Source of the DNA: an uncultured Winogradskyella sp.
GTDB taxonomy: Bacteria; Bacteroidota; Bacteroidia; Flavobacteriales; Flavobacteriaceae
Direction: 5' to 3'
Assembly: GCF_947498005.1 (NCBI RefSeq)
Contig: NZ_CANMIW010000002.1
Coordinates: 248,001 to 312,000, forward strand
Length of the DNA: 64,000 bases
Shown here: positions 33,901 through 42,804 of the stretch, piece after piece
Layout: every line of letters starts with the position of its first letter
Numbering within the stretch: the first letter of the stretch is position 1
Translations under genes and position numbers: made by a program
Notes under the pieces: generated by a model
Told to the model about the DNA's origin: nothing
Seen by the model: only the letters and a program-made list of their open reading frames with translations
Databases searched by the model: none

Positions 33901-34710
33901 ATGAAAGACAACACTAATTATTTTGAAGTAAATAAATCGACATGGAATAAGAAAGTAGCTATACATGCACAGAGTGAAATGTATAATTTGGAGGCTTTTA
34001 AAAATGGAAAAACATCCTTAATGCCTTACGAATTAAAGGCTTTAGGTATTGTTGAGGGAAAGTCACTATTACATTTACAGTGTCACTTTGGGCAAGACAC
34101 CTTGAGTTGGAGTAGAATGGGAGCCAAGTGTGTTGGTGTAGACCTAAGTAATGAGGGCGTAAAATTGGCAAAGCAACTAAATGAAGAATTAAAGTTAGAT
34201 GCTGAGTTTGTGTGTTGTAATGTTTTAGATACATCACAGAATATTACCGAAGCATTTGATATTGTTTTTACAAGTTATGGCGTTATTGGGTGGTTACCAG
34301 ATTTAAAACCTTGGGCAAAAATGATTGCGGAACGTTTAAAGGTAGGAGGAACGTTTTACATGGTAGAGTTTCATCCCATTGCGTGGATGTTTGATTATAT
34401 AGATGGACAGCCAAAAATGAAATACCATTACAGTCAAGATGAAGTGATATTCGAAGAATATGAAGGTACTTATGCTAATGAAGATTCTGAAATGGTAAGT
34501 AAAGAATATGGCTGGAATCATGGATTAAGTGAGGTTGTAAATGCATTGATTGAAGCCGGATTGCAAATTGATTACCTCAATGAATATGATGAAAGTCCGT
34601 ATGATGTATTTCCGGATTTAGTAAAAACGGAGTCTGGAATGTATATAATGGAAAATCAATTATTTCCTATGATTTTTGAGTTGAAAGCTACTAAGAAGGA
34701 GCCCCTTTAA
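33901..34710 (+). CDS. Class I SAM-dependent methyltransferase
   Basis: 269 residues. SAM-binding LLHLQCHFGQDTLSWSRMGAK is near residue 60, then GVDLSNEGVKLAK, FDIVFTSYGVIGWLPDL and MIAERLKVGGTFYMVEFHP. This is the pattern of Methyltransf_11/25 enzymes of unknown substrate. The last codons, ending in KKEPL and the stop, lie within a repeat, so the C-terminus may have been altered by its insertion. Confidence 0.86.
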   Translation: MKDNTNYFEVNKSTWNKKVAIHAQSEMYNLEAFKNGKTSLMPYELKALGIVEGKSLLHLQCHFGQDTLSWSRMGAKCVGVDLSNEGVKLAKQLNEELKLDAEFVCCNVLDTSQNITEAFDIVFTSYGVIGWLPDLKPWAKMIAERLKVGGTFYMVEFHPIAWMFDYIDGQPKMKYHYSQDEVIFEEYEGTYANEDSEMVSKEYGWNHGLSEVVNALIEAGLQIDYLNEYDESPYDVFPDLVKTESGMYIMENQLFPMIFELKATKKEPL

Positions 34711-34728
34711 TTCCCCAAAGGGGAAAAC
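34699..34728. repeat. Half copy of the AGCCCC..TTCCC-type repeat
   Basis: The sequence from GAGCCCCTTTAATTCC to GGGGAAAAC resembles the left end of the element at 28293, with the hairpin TTCCCCAAAGGGGAA at 34711-34725. It contains the stop codon of the methyltransferase gene. No matching right end is seen, so it is a solitary half. Confidence 0.6.
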
Positions 34729-34761
34729 TGTGCAATCTCAATTTATATTAATAGTACCTGA

Positions 34762-34821
34762 AAACCTAGTAAATTTTAAAATCTACTAGGTTTATATAAA
34801 TATCTAGACCTGCTAGGTTTA
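34762..34821. repeat. AAACCTAGT/ACTAGGTTT hairpin with a third half-site
   Basis: AAACCTAGT (34762-34770) pairs with ACTAGGTTT (34785-34793), and a further GCTAGGTTT follows near 34812-34820. It probably terminates transcription from both sides, the plus-strand methyltransferase and the minus-strand msrA. It shares the AACCT..TAAAATC..AGGTTT layout with the hairpin after valS at 52662-52695. Confidence 0.6.
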
Positions 34822-34828
34822 ATTATAA

Positions 34829-35491
34829 TTAATGCTTTTCTTCTTCCTTTAATAGTTCCGGAAATTTAGCTTTAAATTTATTTAATCTAGGAATAGATAC
34901 ATTCCTTATATAGCCTTGATTTGGGTGAAGCCTTTCATAGTTTTGGTGGTAATCTTCACCAACCCAAAATTTTTGAAAAGGATAAACCTCTGCAGCAATT
35001 GTAGCATCTAATTCTTTAGCTAAAGCCGCTTTTTTATCTTCTATTATTTTCTTCTGCTCATCGTTTTGATAAAAAATAATTGAACGGTATTGCGAGCCAT
35101 GATCTGGTCCTTGTCCATTAACTTGTGTTGGGTTTTGAGAGCCAAAATAAACATCTACTAATTCAGAGAAACTAATAACTTCTGGATCGTAAATAATTTC
35201 AACCGCTTCTGCATGGCCTGTTCTACCTGTATTACTTGCTTCGTAAGTTGGGTTTTCAGTAAAGCCACCAGAATAACCAGAAATAGATTCTTCAACGCCT
35301 TTTACACTTTCATAAACAGCTTCAACACACCAGAAGCAACCACTAGCAAAATAAGCTCTTGCTTTTCCGTCTTCTAGAGGAACTTCAACAGGTTCTGCAT
35401 CAATAACGGCTTGTTGTTCTGGGTTAACTTGTGCTTGATTATGGCAGCTAAATATTAAACTTAGACTTAATACGGAAAGTAACTTTTTCAT
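34829..35491 (-). CDS. msrA: Peptide-methionine (S)-S-oxide reductase, lipoprotein type
   Basis: 220 residues. Reduces methionine-S-sulfoxide in proteins. The catalytic motif is GCFWC with the nucleophilic Cys near residue 52, and the family segments SGYSGG, GRTGHAEAVEI, DHGSQYRSI and EDYHQNYL-like EDYHQNYERLHP are present. A lipoprotein signal (SLIFSCHNQ) indicates an envelope location, protecting exported proteins. No msrB domain is fused or adjacent. Confidence 0.95.
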   Translation of the reverse strand: MKKLLSVLSLSLIFSCHNQAQVNPEQQAVIDAEPVEVPLEDGKARAYFASGCFWCVEAVYESVKGVEESISGYSGGFTENPTYEASNTGRTGHAEAVEIIYDPEVISFSELVDVYFGSQNPTQVNGQGPDHGSQYRSIIFYQNDEQKKIIEDKKAALAKELDATIAAEVYPFQKFWVGEDYHQNYERLHPNQGYIRNVSIPRLNKFKAKFPELLKEEEKH

Positions 35492-35566
35492 ATTTATAAT
35501 TTTTCTTTTTTTGTCGACTTAAGGTACAAATCCTTAACACCAATTATTCTAAAATTATCTTAAATA

Positions 35567-35600
35567 AAAAAAGCCCTTGCAGTTGCAAAGGCTTTTTTTT
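35567..35600 (-). terminator. Terminator after the coiled-coil zinc-ribbon-like gene
   Basis: A 15-bp stem (35567-35581 with 35584-35598) with one mismatch carries an A run at one end and a T run at the other. It closes the minus-strand operon ending at 35618, in front of msrA. Confidence 0.75.
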
Positions 35601-35617
35601 ATAATATGTAATGATAA

Positions 35618-36403
35618 TTACTTACTAAGCTTAGTAAATAATTTATTCATTTTTACTTTTTCTTCTTCAGCTAAAGCAGCATCAACTAAGATACGTCCAC
35701 TGTGCTCATCAGTAATTACTTTTTTACGAGAAGCAATTTCTACTTGTACTTGTGGTGGAATTGTAAAGAAAGAACCTCCAGAAGCACCACGCTCAATAGC
35801 AACAACAGCTAAACCATTTTTAACGTTGTTTCTAATTCTAAGGTATGCTTTTACTAAACGGTCATCAATTTTCTTTTGAAAATCTAAAGACTTATTAATT
35901 AACGCTTCTTCTTCTTTTTCAGTTTCCTTTAAGATCTCGTTAAGCTCACCTTTTTTGTGCTTTAAGTGTGCGTTACGGTCTTTTAAACGGTCTTTAGTGT
36001 CAGAAATAACTACTTTTTTCTGCTCTATTTGCGCTTTAAATTCTTTAATGTGCTTTTCAGCCAATTGAATTTCTAGTTCTTGAAATTCAACTTCTTTAGT
36101 CAATGAGTTGTACTCTCTGTTATTTCTAACATTTTTTTGTTGCTCACTGTATTTTTTAATTAAAGTTTTTGCTTCTTCAATTAAGTTTTTCTTTCCTTTA
36201 ATTTCGTCGTCAATAATAGTAAGGCTATCATTTAGCTTTTCCATTCTTAAGTTAAGTCCTTCAACTTCGTCTTCTAAATCTCTAACTTCTAACGGAAGCT
36301 CACCTCTGACATTTCTTATTTCATCTACTCTAGAGTCAATTAATTGTAAATCATATAGTGCTCTTAATCGCTCTTCAACAGAAACTTCAGCTTTTTTTGC
36401 CAT
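35618..36403 (-). CDS. Coiled-coil protein of the C4 zinc-ribbon (DUF164) family, cysteines lost
   Basis: 261 residues. A long N-terminal coiled coil (about 10-180) precedes the C-terminal zf-RING_7 segment. The frame of the ribbon is there (ERGASGGSFFTIPPQ and SGRILVD), but the four zinc cysteines are replaced, at Ser208, Ser211, Asp232 and Ser235, so it cannot bind zinc in the usual way. It follows the Nif3-like gene by two bases, a widely conserved pairing. Function unknown; the family is linked to nucleic-acid or tRNA-related roles only by inference. Confidence 0.9.
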   Translation of the reverse strand: MAKKAEVSVEERLRALYDLQLIDSRVDEIRNVRGELPLEVRDLEDEVEGLNLRMEKLNDSLTIIDDEIKGKKNLIEEAKTLIKKYSEQQKNVRNNREYNSLTKEVEFQELEIQLAEKHIKEFKAQIEQKKVVISDTKDRLKDRNAHLKHKKGELNEILKETEKEEEALINKSLDFQKKIDDRLVKAYLRIRNNVKNGLAVVAIERGASGGSFFTIPPQVQVEIASRKKVITDEHSGRILVDAALAEEEKVKMNKLFTKLSK

Positions 36404-36405
36404 AA

Positions 36406-37500
36406 TTATAAATACTTTATCGGATTTGTATTTGTCTTTGATAAAATGATTGCAAAATTAGTAATTTTTTTCGAGAGATAGTCTACTAAAAACGATTTTG
36501 TGAACTGTTCGCTTTCATAATGTCCAATATCTGCTAATACAATACTATTTTCTGCACTAAAAAAGTCATGGTATTTTAAGTCGGCAGTAATGAAAATGTC
36601 AGCATTGGCGGCTTTTGCGGCTGATATAGCAAAACTGCCTGAGCCACCTAAAACCGCTATGCGTTTAATAGTTTTATTTAATGATTTAGAATGTCTAATA
36701 CACTCCGTATTCATCTTAGTTTTAATATATTTTAAACAATCTTCCGTTTTCATTGCCGTTTTTAGTTCTCCAACCATTCCCATACCAATCTGTTGGTTGG
36801 CATTTTCTAATGTTGAAATTTCATAGGCGACTTCCTCATAAGGATGTGCTTCAAATAATGTTTTTAATACTTTTGATTCTAGGTGCTTTTTGAAAGTAAC
36901 GGAAATCGCGACTTCCTTTTCGGTATGTAATTCTCCTTTTTTTCCAATAACAGGATTAGAATTTTCATTGCCTAAGTATGTGCCTTGTCCTTCAACATTG
37001 AAGCTACACGATTCATAGTTGCCTAGACTACCAGCACCAGCCTTAAATAAAGCGGATCTTAAATTTGCTGCATTTACTTTAGGAACATAAGTTTGTAATT
37101 TTTTTATTGTACCAGATTGCGGAATTAGTATTTGCTTGTTTATTAATTCTAATTGATTACAAATAATTGAATTAACGCCATTTATAGCATTGTCTAACGC
37201 TGTGTGAATAGAGAAAATTGCGATGTTATATTGAATTGCTTTAATAACCACACGCTCAACATAAGTTTTTCCTGTTAATTTTTTTAAACCCGAAAAAATG
37301 ATAGGATGGAAGCTTACTATAAGATTACAATTGTTTTCAATCGCTTCGTCTACAACGGCTTCAAGCGTGTCAAGAGTAACAAGGATGCCAGAAACTTTTT
37401 CATTTTTATCGCCAACTAAAAGACCAACGTTATCAAAATCTTCAGCATAAGCTAAAGGCGCTAAGTTGTGTAAGTGATTAATTACGTCTTGTATAATCAT
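36406..37500 (-). CDS. Nif3-like dinuclear metal center hexameric protein
   Basis: 364 residues. NIF3/YbgI family with an inserted PII-like middle domain (about 130-230), the usual long form. Metal ligands are visible in VSFHPIIFSG, IFSIHTALDN and ADIGHYESEQF. The biochemical role of the family is unsettled; GTP cyclohydrolase I-like activity has been proposed. It is two bases upstream of the coiled-coil gene and shares a promoter region with lpxK. Confidence 0.93.
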   Translation of the reverse strand: MIIQDVINHLHNLAPLAYAEDFDNVGLLVGDKNEKVSGILVTLDTLEAVVDEAIENNCNLIVSFHPIIFSGLKKLTGKTYVERVVIKAIQYNIAIFSIHTALDNAINGVNSIICNQLELINKQILIPQSGTIKKLQTYVPKVNAANLRSALFKAGAGSLGNYESCSFNVEGQGTYLGNENSNPVIGKKGELHTEKEVAISVTFKKHLESKVLKTLFEAHPYEEVAYEISTLENANQQIGMGMVGELKTAMKTEDCLKYIKTKMNTECIRHSKSLNKTIKRIAVLGGSGSFAISAAKAANADIFITADLKYHDFFSAENSIVLADIGHYESEQFTKSFLVDYLSKKITNFAIILSKTNTNPIKYL

Positions 37501-37505
37501 AAGTG

Positions 37506-37513
37506 TATATTTG
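37506..37513 (+). promoter_or_regulatory. -7 promoter element of lpxK
   Basis: TATATTTG on the plus strand, 27 bases before the GTG of lpxK. It lies between the start of the divergent Nif3 gene and that gene's own -7 box. Confidence 0.5.
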
Positions 37514-37516
37514 TTT

Positions 37517-37524
37517 CAAAAATA
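37517..37524 (-). promoter_or_regulatory. -7 promoter element of the Nif3/zinc-ribbon operon
   Basis: TATTTTTG on the minus strand, 16 bases before the Nif3 ATG at 37500. Three bases separate it from the plus-strand lpxK box. Confidence 0.5.
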
Positions 37525-37540
37525 ATATAATTTAGTCATC

Positions 37541-38539
37541 GTGAACTTTATCCGTATCATATTGTTTCCTATTGTGCCCATTTATTATCTGATAACATGG
37601 TTAAGAAATTGGTTATTTGATATTGGTGGAATTTCTTCTAAATCTTACGACGTCCCTGTTATATGCGTTGGAAATTTAAGTACTGGAGGAACAGGAAAAA
37701 CACCAATGATTGAATATTTAATAAGGCTATTGAAGGAAGAAAAGGATATTGCAACTTTGAGTAGAGGTTATAAAAGACAGACTAAAGGATTTGTTTTAGC
37801 AGATGACAAAGCAAATGCTGACACTATTGGAGATGAACCTTTTCAATTTTTTAGAAAATTTAAAGATGTAAGCGTTGCTGTTGATGAAGATAGACAAAAT
37901 GGGATTGAAAACCTGATGGAATTAAAACCAGATCTCAACGTTATTTTATTAGATGATGCTTTTCAACATAGAAAAGTTAAAGCAGGTTTTAATATAATGT
38001 TAACCGCTTATAATAACTTGTATTATAAGGATTGGGTTTTACCTACAGGGAATTTGCGAGAGCCTAGATCAGGAGTTAAACGCGCAGATATAATTGTTGT
38101 TACAAAATGTAATAAAGATATCTCGGAAGCAAAAAAGTTGGAAATTGCATCTCGTATTCAGCTTAGAGATCATCAGCAATTGTTTTTTAGTTATGTAGAT
38201 TACTCATCAGTAGTAAAGTCCGTAAACTACAAATTGAACTTAGATGAATTGCCAGAATTTACACTTGTCACTGGTATAGCAAATGCAATACCACTTGTAG
38301 AATTTTTAAAAGAGAAAGACTTAAAATTTAATCACTTAGAATTTAGTGATCATTACAGTTTTAAGGAGTCTGATATTGAGACAATAGCTTCAAAATCATT
38401 AATAATTACTACGGAGAAAGATTTTGTTAGGTTGTCTAGATATGTGGAATTAAAGGATAAATTGTATTATTTGCCAATAGAAGTTAAGATAGATAATTCG
38501 GCAGAATTTAATGCTTCAATTATAAATTATATTAACTAA
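37541..38539 (+). CDS. lpxK: Tetraacyldisaccharide 4'-kinase
   Basis: 332 residues from a GTG start. Phosphorylates the lipid A disaccharide at the 4' position at the inner membrane. An N-terminal hydrophobic anchor (about 5-30) precedes the Walker A NLSTGGTGKTP. The conserved region SRGYKR, DEP and DDAFQHRKV follows. It converges on a hybrid kinase gene, overlapping it by eight bases at the 3' ends. Confidence 0.96.
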   Translation: MNFIRIILFPIVPIYYLITWLRNWLFDIGGISSKSYDVPVICVGNLSTGGTGKTPMIEYLIRLLKEEKDIATLSRGYKRQTKGFVLADDKANADTIGDEPFQFFRKFKDVSVAVDEDRQNGIENLMELKPDLNVILLDDAFQHRKVKAGFNIMLTAYNNLYYKDWVLPTGNLREPRSGVKRADIIVVTKCNKDISEAKKLEIASRIQLRDHQQLFFSYVDYSSVVKSVNYKLNLDELPEFTLVTGIANAIPLVEFLKEKDLKFNHLEFSDHYSFKESDIETIASKSLIITTEKDFVRLSRYVELKDKLYYLPIEVKIDNSAEFNASIINYIN

Positions 38540-40772
38540 AGTAACTTGAGACTATTTTTTCTCCAGACAAGGCTGCGTGCAATTTAGTTTCAAAATCATC
38601 TTGTTTAAATGGTTTAGAAATAATGTCATCAAATCCGGCTTCTCCAAATTCGTGCATTTTATCTTCTAAGGTTACAGCCGTAAGTGCAAAAATTGTTAGT
38701 TCTTTATCAAAAGTTCTAATGATTTTTGTGGCTTCTAATCCGCTAATTCCAGGCATATGGATGTCCATTAAAACAACATCATATTCTACCTCTTTTACTT
38801 TTTCTACTGCAGCTTCGCCATTATCTACCACATCACAATATAGATTCATTTTGTTAAGAATCTTTTTGGTAATCATTTGATTAATCTTATTGTCTTCTAC
38901 AATTAGAATTTTAACGTTACTTAAATCTAAACTATCCATCTTATTAACTTTTTTAACTTCCTCTATTTTTGGTTTTTCAGCATCTTTATCATATTCTAAT
39001 GGTAGTTCAAAAAAGAATGTTGTGCCTTTACCAAGCTCACTCTTTAGATAGATTTTACCTTTTAGAATTTGAATAAGTCCTTTTACAATAGATAGGCCTA
39101 GACCTGTTCCTCCATATTTTCTGTTAATTTGAACAGAACCTTGAGAGAAGCTATCAAACATTTGACCTTGCTTTTCTTTTGTAATTCCAATACCATTATC
39201 TTCAATTTCAAAGCGAAGGTTGTACATGTTGTCTTTTGCATCAACTTTGTATGCTTTTACCCAGATGTCTCCATCTTTTGTGAATTTAATAGCATTTCCA
39301 AGTAGGTTAATTAAGATTTGGGAAATCTTTAGTTGGTCACCAATATAGGTTTCTGGCAACCCTTTTTCATATTCGAAATGAATTTTTGTGTTTTGGTCAT
39401 TAGCAGAATTACTAAGTGCCGAAATCACATTTTCTAATTTATGTTTAAGATTAAAGTTTTCTGGGTCTAACTCTACCTTATTTGCTTCAATTTTATTTAT
39501 TTGAAGGATGTCATTAATAAATGTTAGTAGGTAATCACCCGAGAATTTTAATGATTTTAAATGTGGTACTTGATGTTCTTTAGGTTCTTCATCTAGAAGC
39601 ATATTTGTTAAGCCAGTGACAGCATACAATGGTGTACGTAACTCATGTGTAACCGTAGATAAGAAATTTGCTTTGGTTTTAGAGGCTAACTCTGCTTTCT
39701 CTTTTGCAACGATTAATTCATCGTTCTTTTTGTGAAGCATTGTATTGGTATTTAACCTAATATTATTGTTTTTATATAACGATAATGTTAATAAAGACAA
39801 TATTGTGATTAGTGCAATACTTAAAATTGTAGTAATTCTAGTAAAGGCACTTTCTCGAGTAACTTCATCAATTTGAGCTTGTAATTGCGCATTTTCGGCA
39901 TCTTTATATTTATCAATATTTTGACCAGACATACCAGGTGGTAAATTATCTCGTTTTATATTTAAGATAGAATCAGATAGTTGTATATGCTTAGTAATAT
40001 AATTATAGGAGCTTTTATAATCGCCATTTTTTTTGTGGATATCGCTAAGTACAACATAAGCTTCGTTAATGTTTTCTAAGATATCATTCTTTTTAGCAAT
40101 AGCTAAGCCTTCTTCTGCTTGAGATTGAGCTATTCTTGGCTGATTTAATGCATCTGAAACTTTTGCGCTTTCAATAAGAGCACTACTTAAACGGTCCTTT
40201 TGACTATGTTTTTTCGCTAGAATTATAGTTTTAACCAACTGAGATTTGGCTTCTTCATAACGTTTTTGAGCAATAAATATCTTTGCTTCATTAAGAGTTA
40301 CATCTGAGATATAAGATTCTAAATCTTCTTGTTCGAATAAATTTTTTGCTGAATTAAAATATTGTAGCGCATATTCATATTCTTCTAAATTACTATGAAT
40401 AACACCTTTAATGTTATAGGTAATAGCTAAGTTAGCGTAGTCGTCAATTTTACGTTGAATTTGAATGGCATTGTGCAGAGAACCATTAGCTAAATCTGGT
40501 TTGTTAACTAGAAATTGAACTTTGGCAATCTTGGTATGAATTTTACCTTGATTTATTTTATCGTCAATTTTTTGAGCAATTAATAATGCCTTATCTAAAT
40601 TGTCTTGAGCATCGTAGTATTTACCACGATCATTGTCTAATTTAGCCTGAGCTAAGTGATTTTGAAGCTGTAACGTTAAGACGTCAGTATCTTCAACGCT
40701 ATCTTGTTGCGCAAAGATTAGACTACAAAAACATGCTAAAAATACAAATATGTAATATTTGAAACGGGACAT
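38532..40772 (-). CDS. TPR-containing hybrid histidine kinase with C-terminal receiver
   Basis: 746 residues. The signal peptide is followed by a TPR region (about 35-270), which is periplasmic. One membrane helix (about 314-334) leads to HisKA with His376 (VTHELRTPL) and HATPase with N-box LLGNAIKF and the boxes DNGIGI and GTGLGLSIVKG. The C-terminal receiver domain (about 620-740) has Asp670 (LMDIHMPG) and Lys720 (SKPF). No separate regulator is adjacent. The output target is unknown. Confidence 0.93.
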   Translation of the reverse strand: MSRFKYYIFVFLACFCSLIFAQQDSVEDTDVLTLQLQNHLAQAKLDNDRGKYYDAQDNLDKALLIAQKIDDKINQGKIHTKIAKVQFLVNKPDLANGSLHNAIQIQRKIDDYANLAITYNIKGVIHSNLEEYEYALQYFNSAKNLFEQEDLESYISDVTLNEAKIFIAQKRYEEAKSQLVKTIILAKKHSQKDRLSSALIESAKVSDALNQPRIAQSQAEEGLAIAKKNDILENINEAYVVLSDIHKKNGDYKSSYNYITKHIQLSDSILNIKRDNLPPGMSGQNIDKYKDAENAQLQAQIDEVTRESAFTRITTILSIALITILSLLTLSLYKNNNIRLNTNTMLHKKNDELIVAKEKAELASKTKANFLSTVTHELRTPLYAVTGLTNMLLDEEPKEHQVPHLKSLKFSGDYLLTFINDILQINKIEANKVELDPENFNLKHKLENVISALSNSANDQNTKIHFEYEKGLPETYIGDQLKISQILINLLGNAIKFTKDGDIWVKAYKVDAKDNMYNLRFEIEDNGIGITKEKQGQMFDSFSQGSVQINRKYGGTGLGLSIVKGLIQILKGKIYLKSELGKGTTFFFELPLEYDKDAEKPKIEEVKKVNKMDSLDLSNVKILIVEDNKINQMITKKILNKMNLYCDVVDNGEAAVEKVKEVEYDVVLMDIHMPGISGLEATKIIRTFDKELTIFALTAVTLEDKMHEFGEAGFDDIISKPFKQDDFETKLHAALSGEKIVSSYFS

Positions 40773-40792
40773 TCAGCTCAATTGATTTGAGG

Positions 40793-40800
40793 CAAATATA
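40793..40800 (-). promoter_or_regulatory. -7 promoter element of the hybrid kinase gene
   Basis: TATATTTG on the minus strand matches TAnnTTTG, 20 bases upstream of the ATG at 40772. No clear -33 box is seen. Confidence 0.45.
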
Positions 40801-40822
40801 AATATTTATTCGATAAAAGCTA

Positions 40823-41818
40823 TTATTTTACCGATAAATTGCATAAAAGGTCTAAAATTCTTGAACTATATCCTGTTTCATTATCATACCAACCAACTAT
40901 TTTTACCATGTTTCCGATAACTGAAGTCATTTGAGAATCAAAAATGCAAGAGTGCGGATTACCTACAATATCTATGGATACTATAGGGTCTTCTGTATAT
41001 TCTAAAATATGTTTTAACTGACCTTGAGCTGCGTTTTTAAAAATTTCATTCACATGTTCAATAGATGTTGGCTTTTCAACATTAATTGTAATATCTGTTA
41101 AAGAACCGTTTGCTACTGGTACTCTTATACCACAGCCACCAATAACATCTGATAAATCTGGAAATATTTTAGTTAACGCTTTTGCTGCTCCTGTTGTTGT
41201 TGGTACAATAGATTGACCTGCTGCTCTAGCTCTACGCAAATCTTTGTGTGGTTGATCATGTAAACTTTGATCTGTTGTATAGGAGTGAATTGTTGTTATA
41301 TATGCTTGCTTAATGCCAAGATGCTTTTTAATTAATGCAATCATTGGTGCTGCGTTGTTAGTAGTACAAGATGCATTAGAAATTATAGTTTCATTACCAT
41401 TTATCGTATGGTCATTAACACCTAGAACAATAGTTTTAATATCATCTTCTAACGCAGGAACAGATAAAATAACACGTTTAGCACCATTAGAAATATGATA
41501 TTGTAGGTCTTGTTTTGTTTTAAATTTTCCGGTTGATTCTATAACAAATTCCGGATTAACTTTAGTCCAATCTATGTTTTTAGGATGCGGTGCACTATAG
41601 ATAGGAATTGAAACACCATTAACAATAATATGATTATCATCATGAGAAATGGTTTCATTTAAAACACCATGAATACTATCATATTTTAATAAATGACTTA
41701 ATGTTTTAGCATCTGCTAAATCATTTATAGCAACTATTTTTAAATTAGGATTGTTTAAAGCAAGTCTAAAAACACGGCGACCAATCCTTCCAAAACCATT
41801 AATGGCAATAGTAATCAT
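40823..41818 (-). CDS. gap: Glyceraldehyde-3-phosphate dehydrogenase, type I
   Basis: 331 residues. Catalytic Cys151 (SNASCTTN) and His178, the NAD-binding NGFGRIGR and Asp33 (INDLAD) are present. The motif IVPTTTGAAKA and the SLHDQPHKDLRRARA stretch resemble GapB/plastid-type forms more than the classical glycolytic GapA. It starts one base into the stop codon of lipA (TAATG), so the two are co-translated. Confidence 0.95.
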   Translation of the reverse strand: MITIAINGFGRIGRRVFRLALNNPNLKIVAINDLADAKTLSHLLKYDSIHGVLNETISHDDNHIIVNGVSIPIYSAPHPKNIDWTKVNPEFVIESTGKFKTKQDLQYHISNGAKRVILSVPALEDDIKTIVLGVNDHTINGNETIISNASCTTNNAAPMIALIKKHLGIKQAYITTIHSYTTDQSLHDQPHKDLRRARAAGQSIVPTTTGAAKALTKIFPDLSDVIGGCGIRVPVANGSLTDITINVEKPTSIEHVNEIFKNAAQGQLKHILEYTEDPIVSIDIVGNPHSCIFDSQMTSVIGNMVKIVGWYDNETGYSSRILDLLCNLSVK

Positions 41819-42690
41819 TAATTAATGTGTTTTTGCGCTTTATAAGAAGATCTCACTAAAGCACTACTTTCAACATGTCTAAATCCTAACTCTAATCCTA
41901 TTTCTTCATATTCTTTAAATTGATCAGGATTAATAAATTGTTTTACAGGTAGATGTTTTTTACTTGGCTGAAGATATTGGCCAATTGTAACAACATCGAC
42001 ATCGTTTTCTCTTAAATCATGAAGCGTCTGTATAACTTCTTCACGTTCTTCACCAAGACCTAGCATAATTCCAGACTTTGTTCTTCGTTGCCCTTGTGCT
42101 TTTAAATATTTTAAAACACCTAAACTACGATCGTACTGTGCTTGTATTCTAACCTCACGAGTTAATCGTCTTACAGTTTCTATATTATGTGATACAACTT
42201 CTGGTGCTACATTAATAATTCTGTCTATATGTTTTTCTATGCCTTGAAAGTCAGGAATAAGGGTTTCTAGGGTTGTTTCAGGATTCATTCGTCTAACTGA
42301 TTTTACAGTTTCTGACCACATGATGCTTCCCATATCTTTTAAATCATCACGATCTACACTAGTTAAAACGGCATGTTTTATCTGCATAAGTTTTATAGAT
42401 CGCGCTACTTTTTCTGGCTCATCCCAATCAACCGTTTCTGGTCTACCTGTTTTAACACCACAGAATCCACAAGAACGTGTACACACATTGCCTAAAATCA
42501 TAAACGTTGCTGTACCTTCTCCCCAACATTCTCCCATATTAGGGCAGCTACCTGAGGTGCAAATCGTATTTAGTTTATACTTATCAACTAAAGATCTTAA
42601 TTCAGTATATTTTTTACCTGTTGGTAATTTTACTCTTAACCATTTTGGTTTACGTTCTGGTAAAATATTTGAAGCGACTTTGGTTTCCAT
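41818..42690 (-). CDS. lipA: Lipoyl synthase
   Basis: 290 residues. Radical SAM enzyme that inserts two sulfurs into octanoyl-protein. The auxiliary cluster cysteines are Cys44, Cys49 and Cys55 ([13 protein letters not shown]), and the radical SAM cluster is Cys70, Cys74 and Cys77 (CTRSCGFC). The C-terminal RSSY motif (VRSSYKA) is the usual auxiliary-cluster ligand. It heads an operon with gap. Confidence 0.97.
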   Translation of the reverse strand: METKVASNILPERKPKWLRVKLPTGKKYTELRSLVDKYKLNTICTSGSCPNMGECWGEGTATFMILGNVCTRSCGFCGVKTGRPETVDWDEPEKVARSIKLMQIKHAVLTSVDRDDLKDMGSIMWSETVKSVRRMNPETTLETLIPDFQGIEKHIDRIINVAPEVVSHNIETVRRLTREVRIQAQYDRSLGVLKYLKAQGQRRTKSGIMLGLGEEREEVIQTLHDLRENDVDVVTIGQYLQPSKKHLPVKQFINPDQFKEYEEIGLELGFRHVESSALVRSSYKAQKHIN

Positions 42691-42710
42691 GCAATATCAA
42701 TTTCTTAAAG

Positions 42711-42718
42711 CAAAGATA
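42711..42718 (-). promoter_or_regulatory. -7 promoter element of the lipA-gap operon
   Basis: TATCTTTG on the minus strand, a perfect TAnnTTTG, 20 bases upstream of the lipA ATG. Confidence 0.6.
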
Positions 42719-42804
42719 CGAAGTAAATAATAAATTAAGTTGAATGTGGTAAAGGATAACAAATACTACTTTTAACAATTTTTAGTTCTGTTTCTGTATA
42801 GAAT

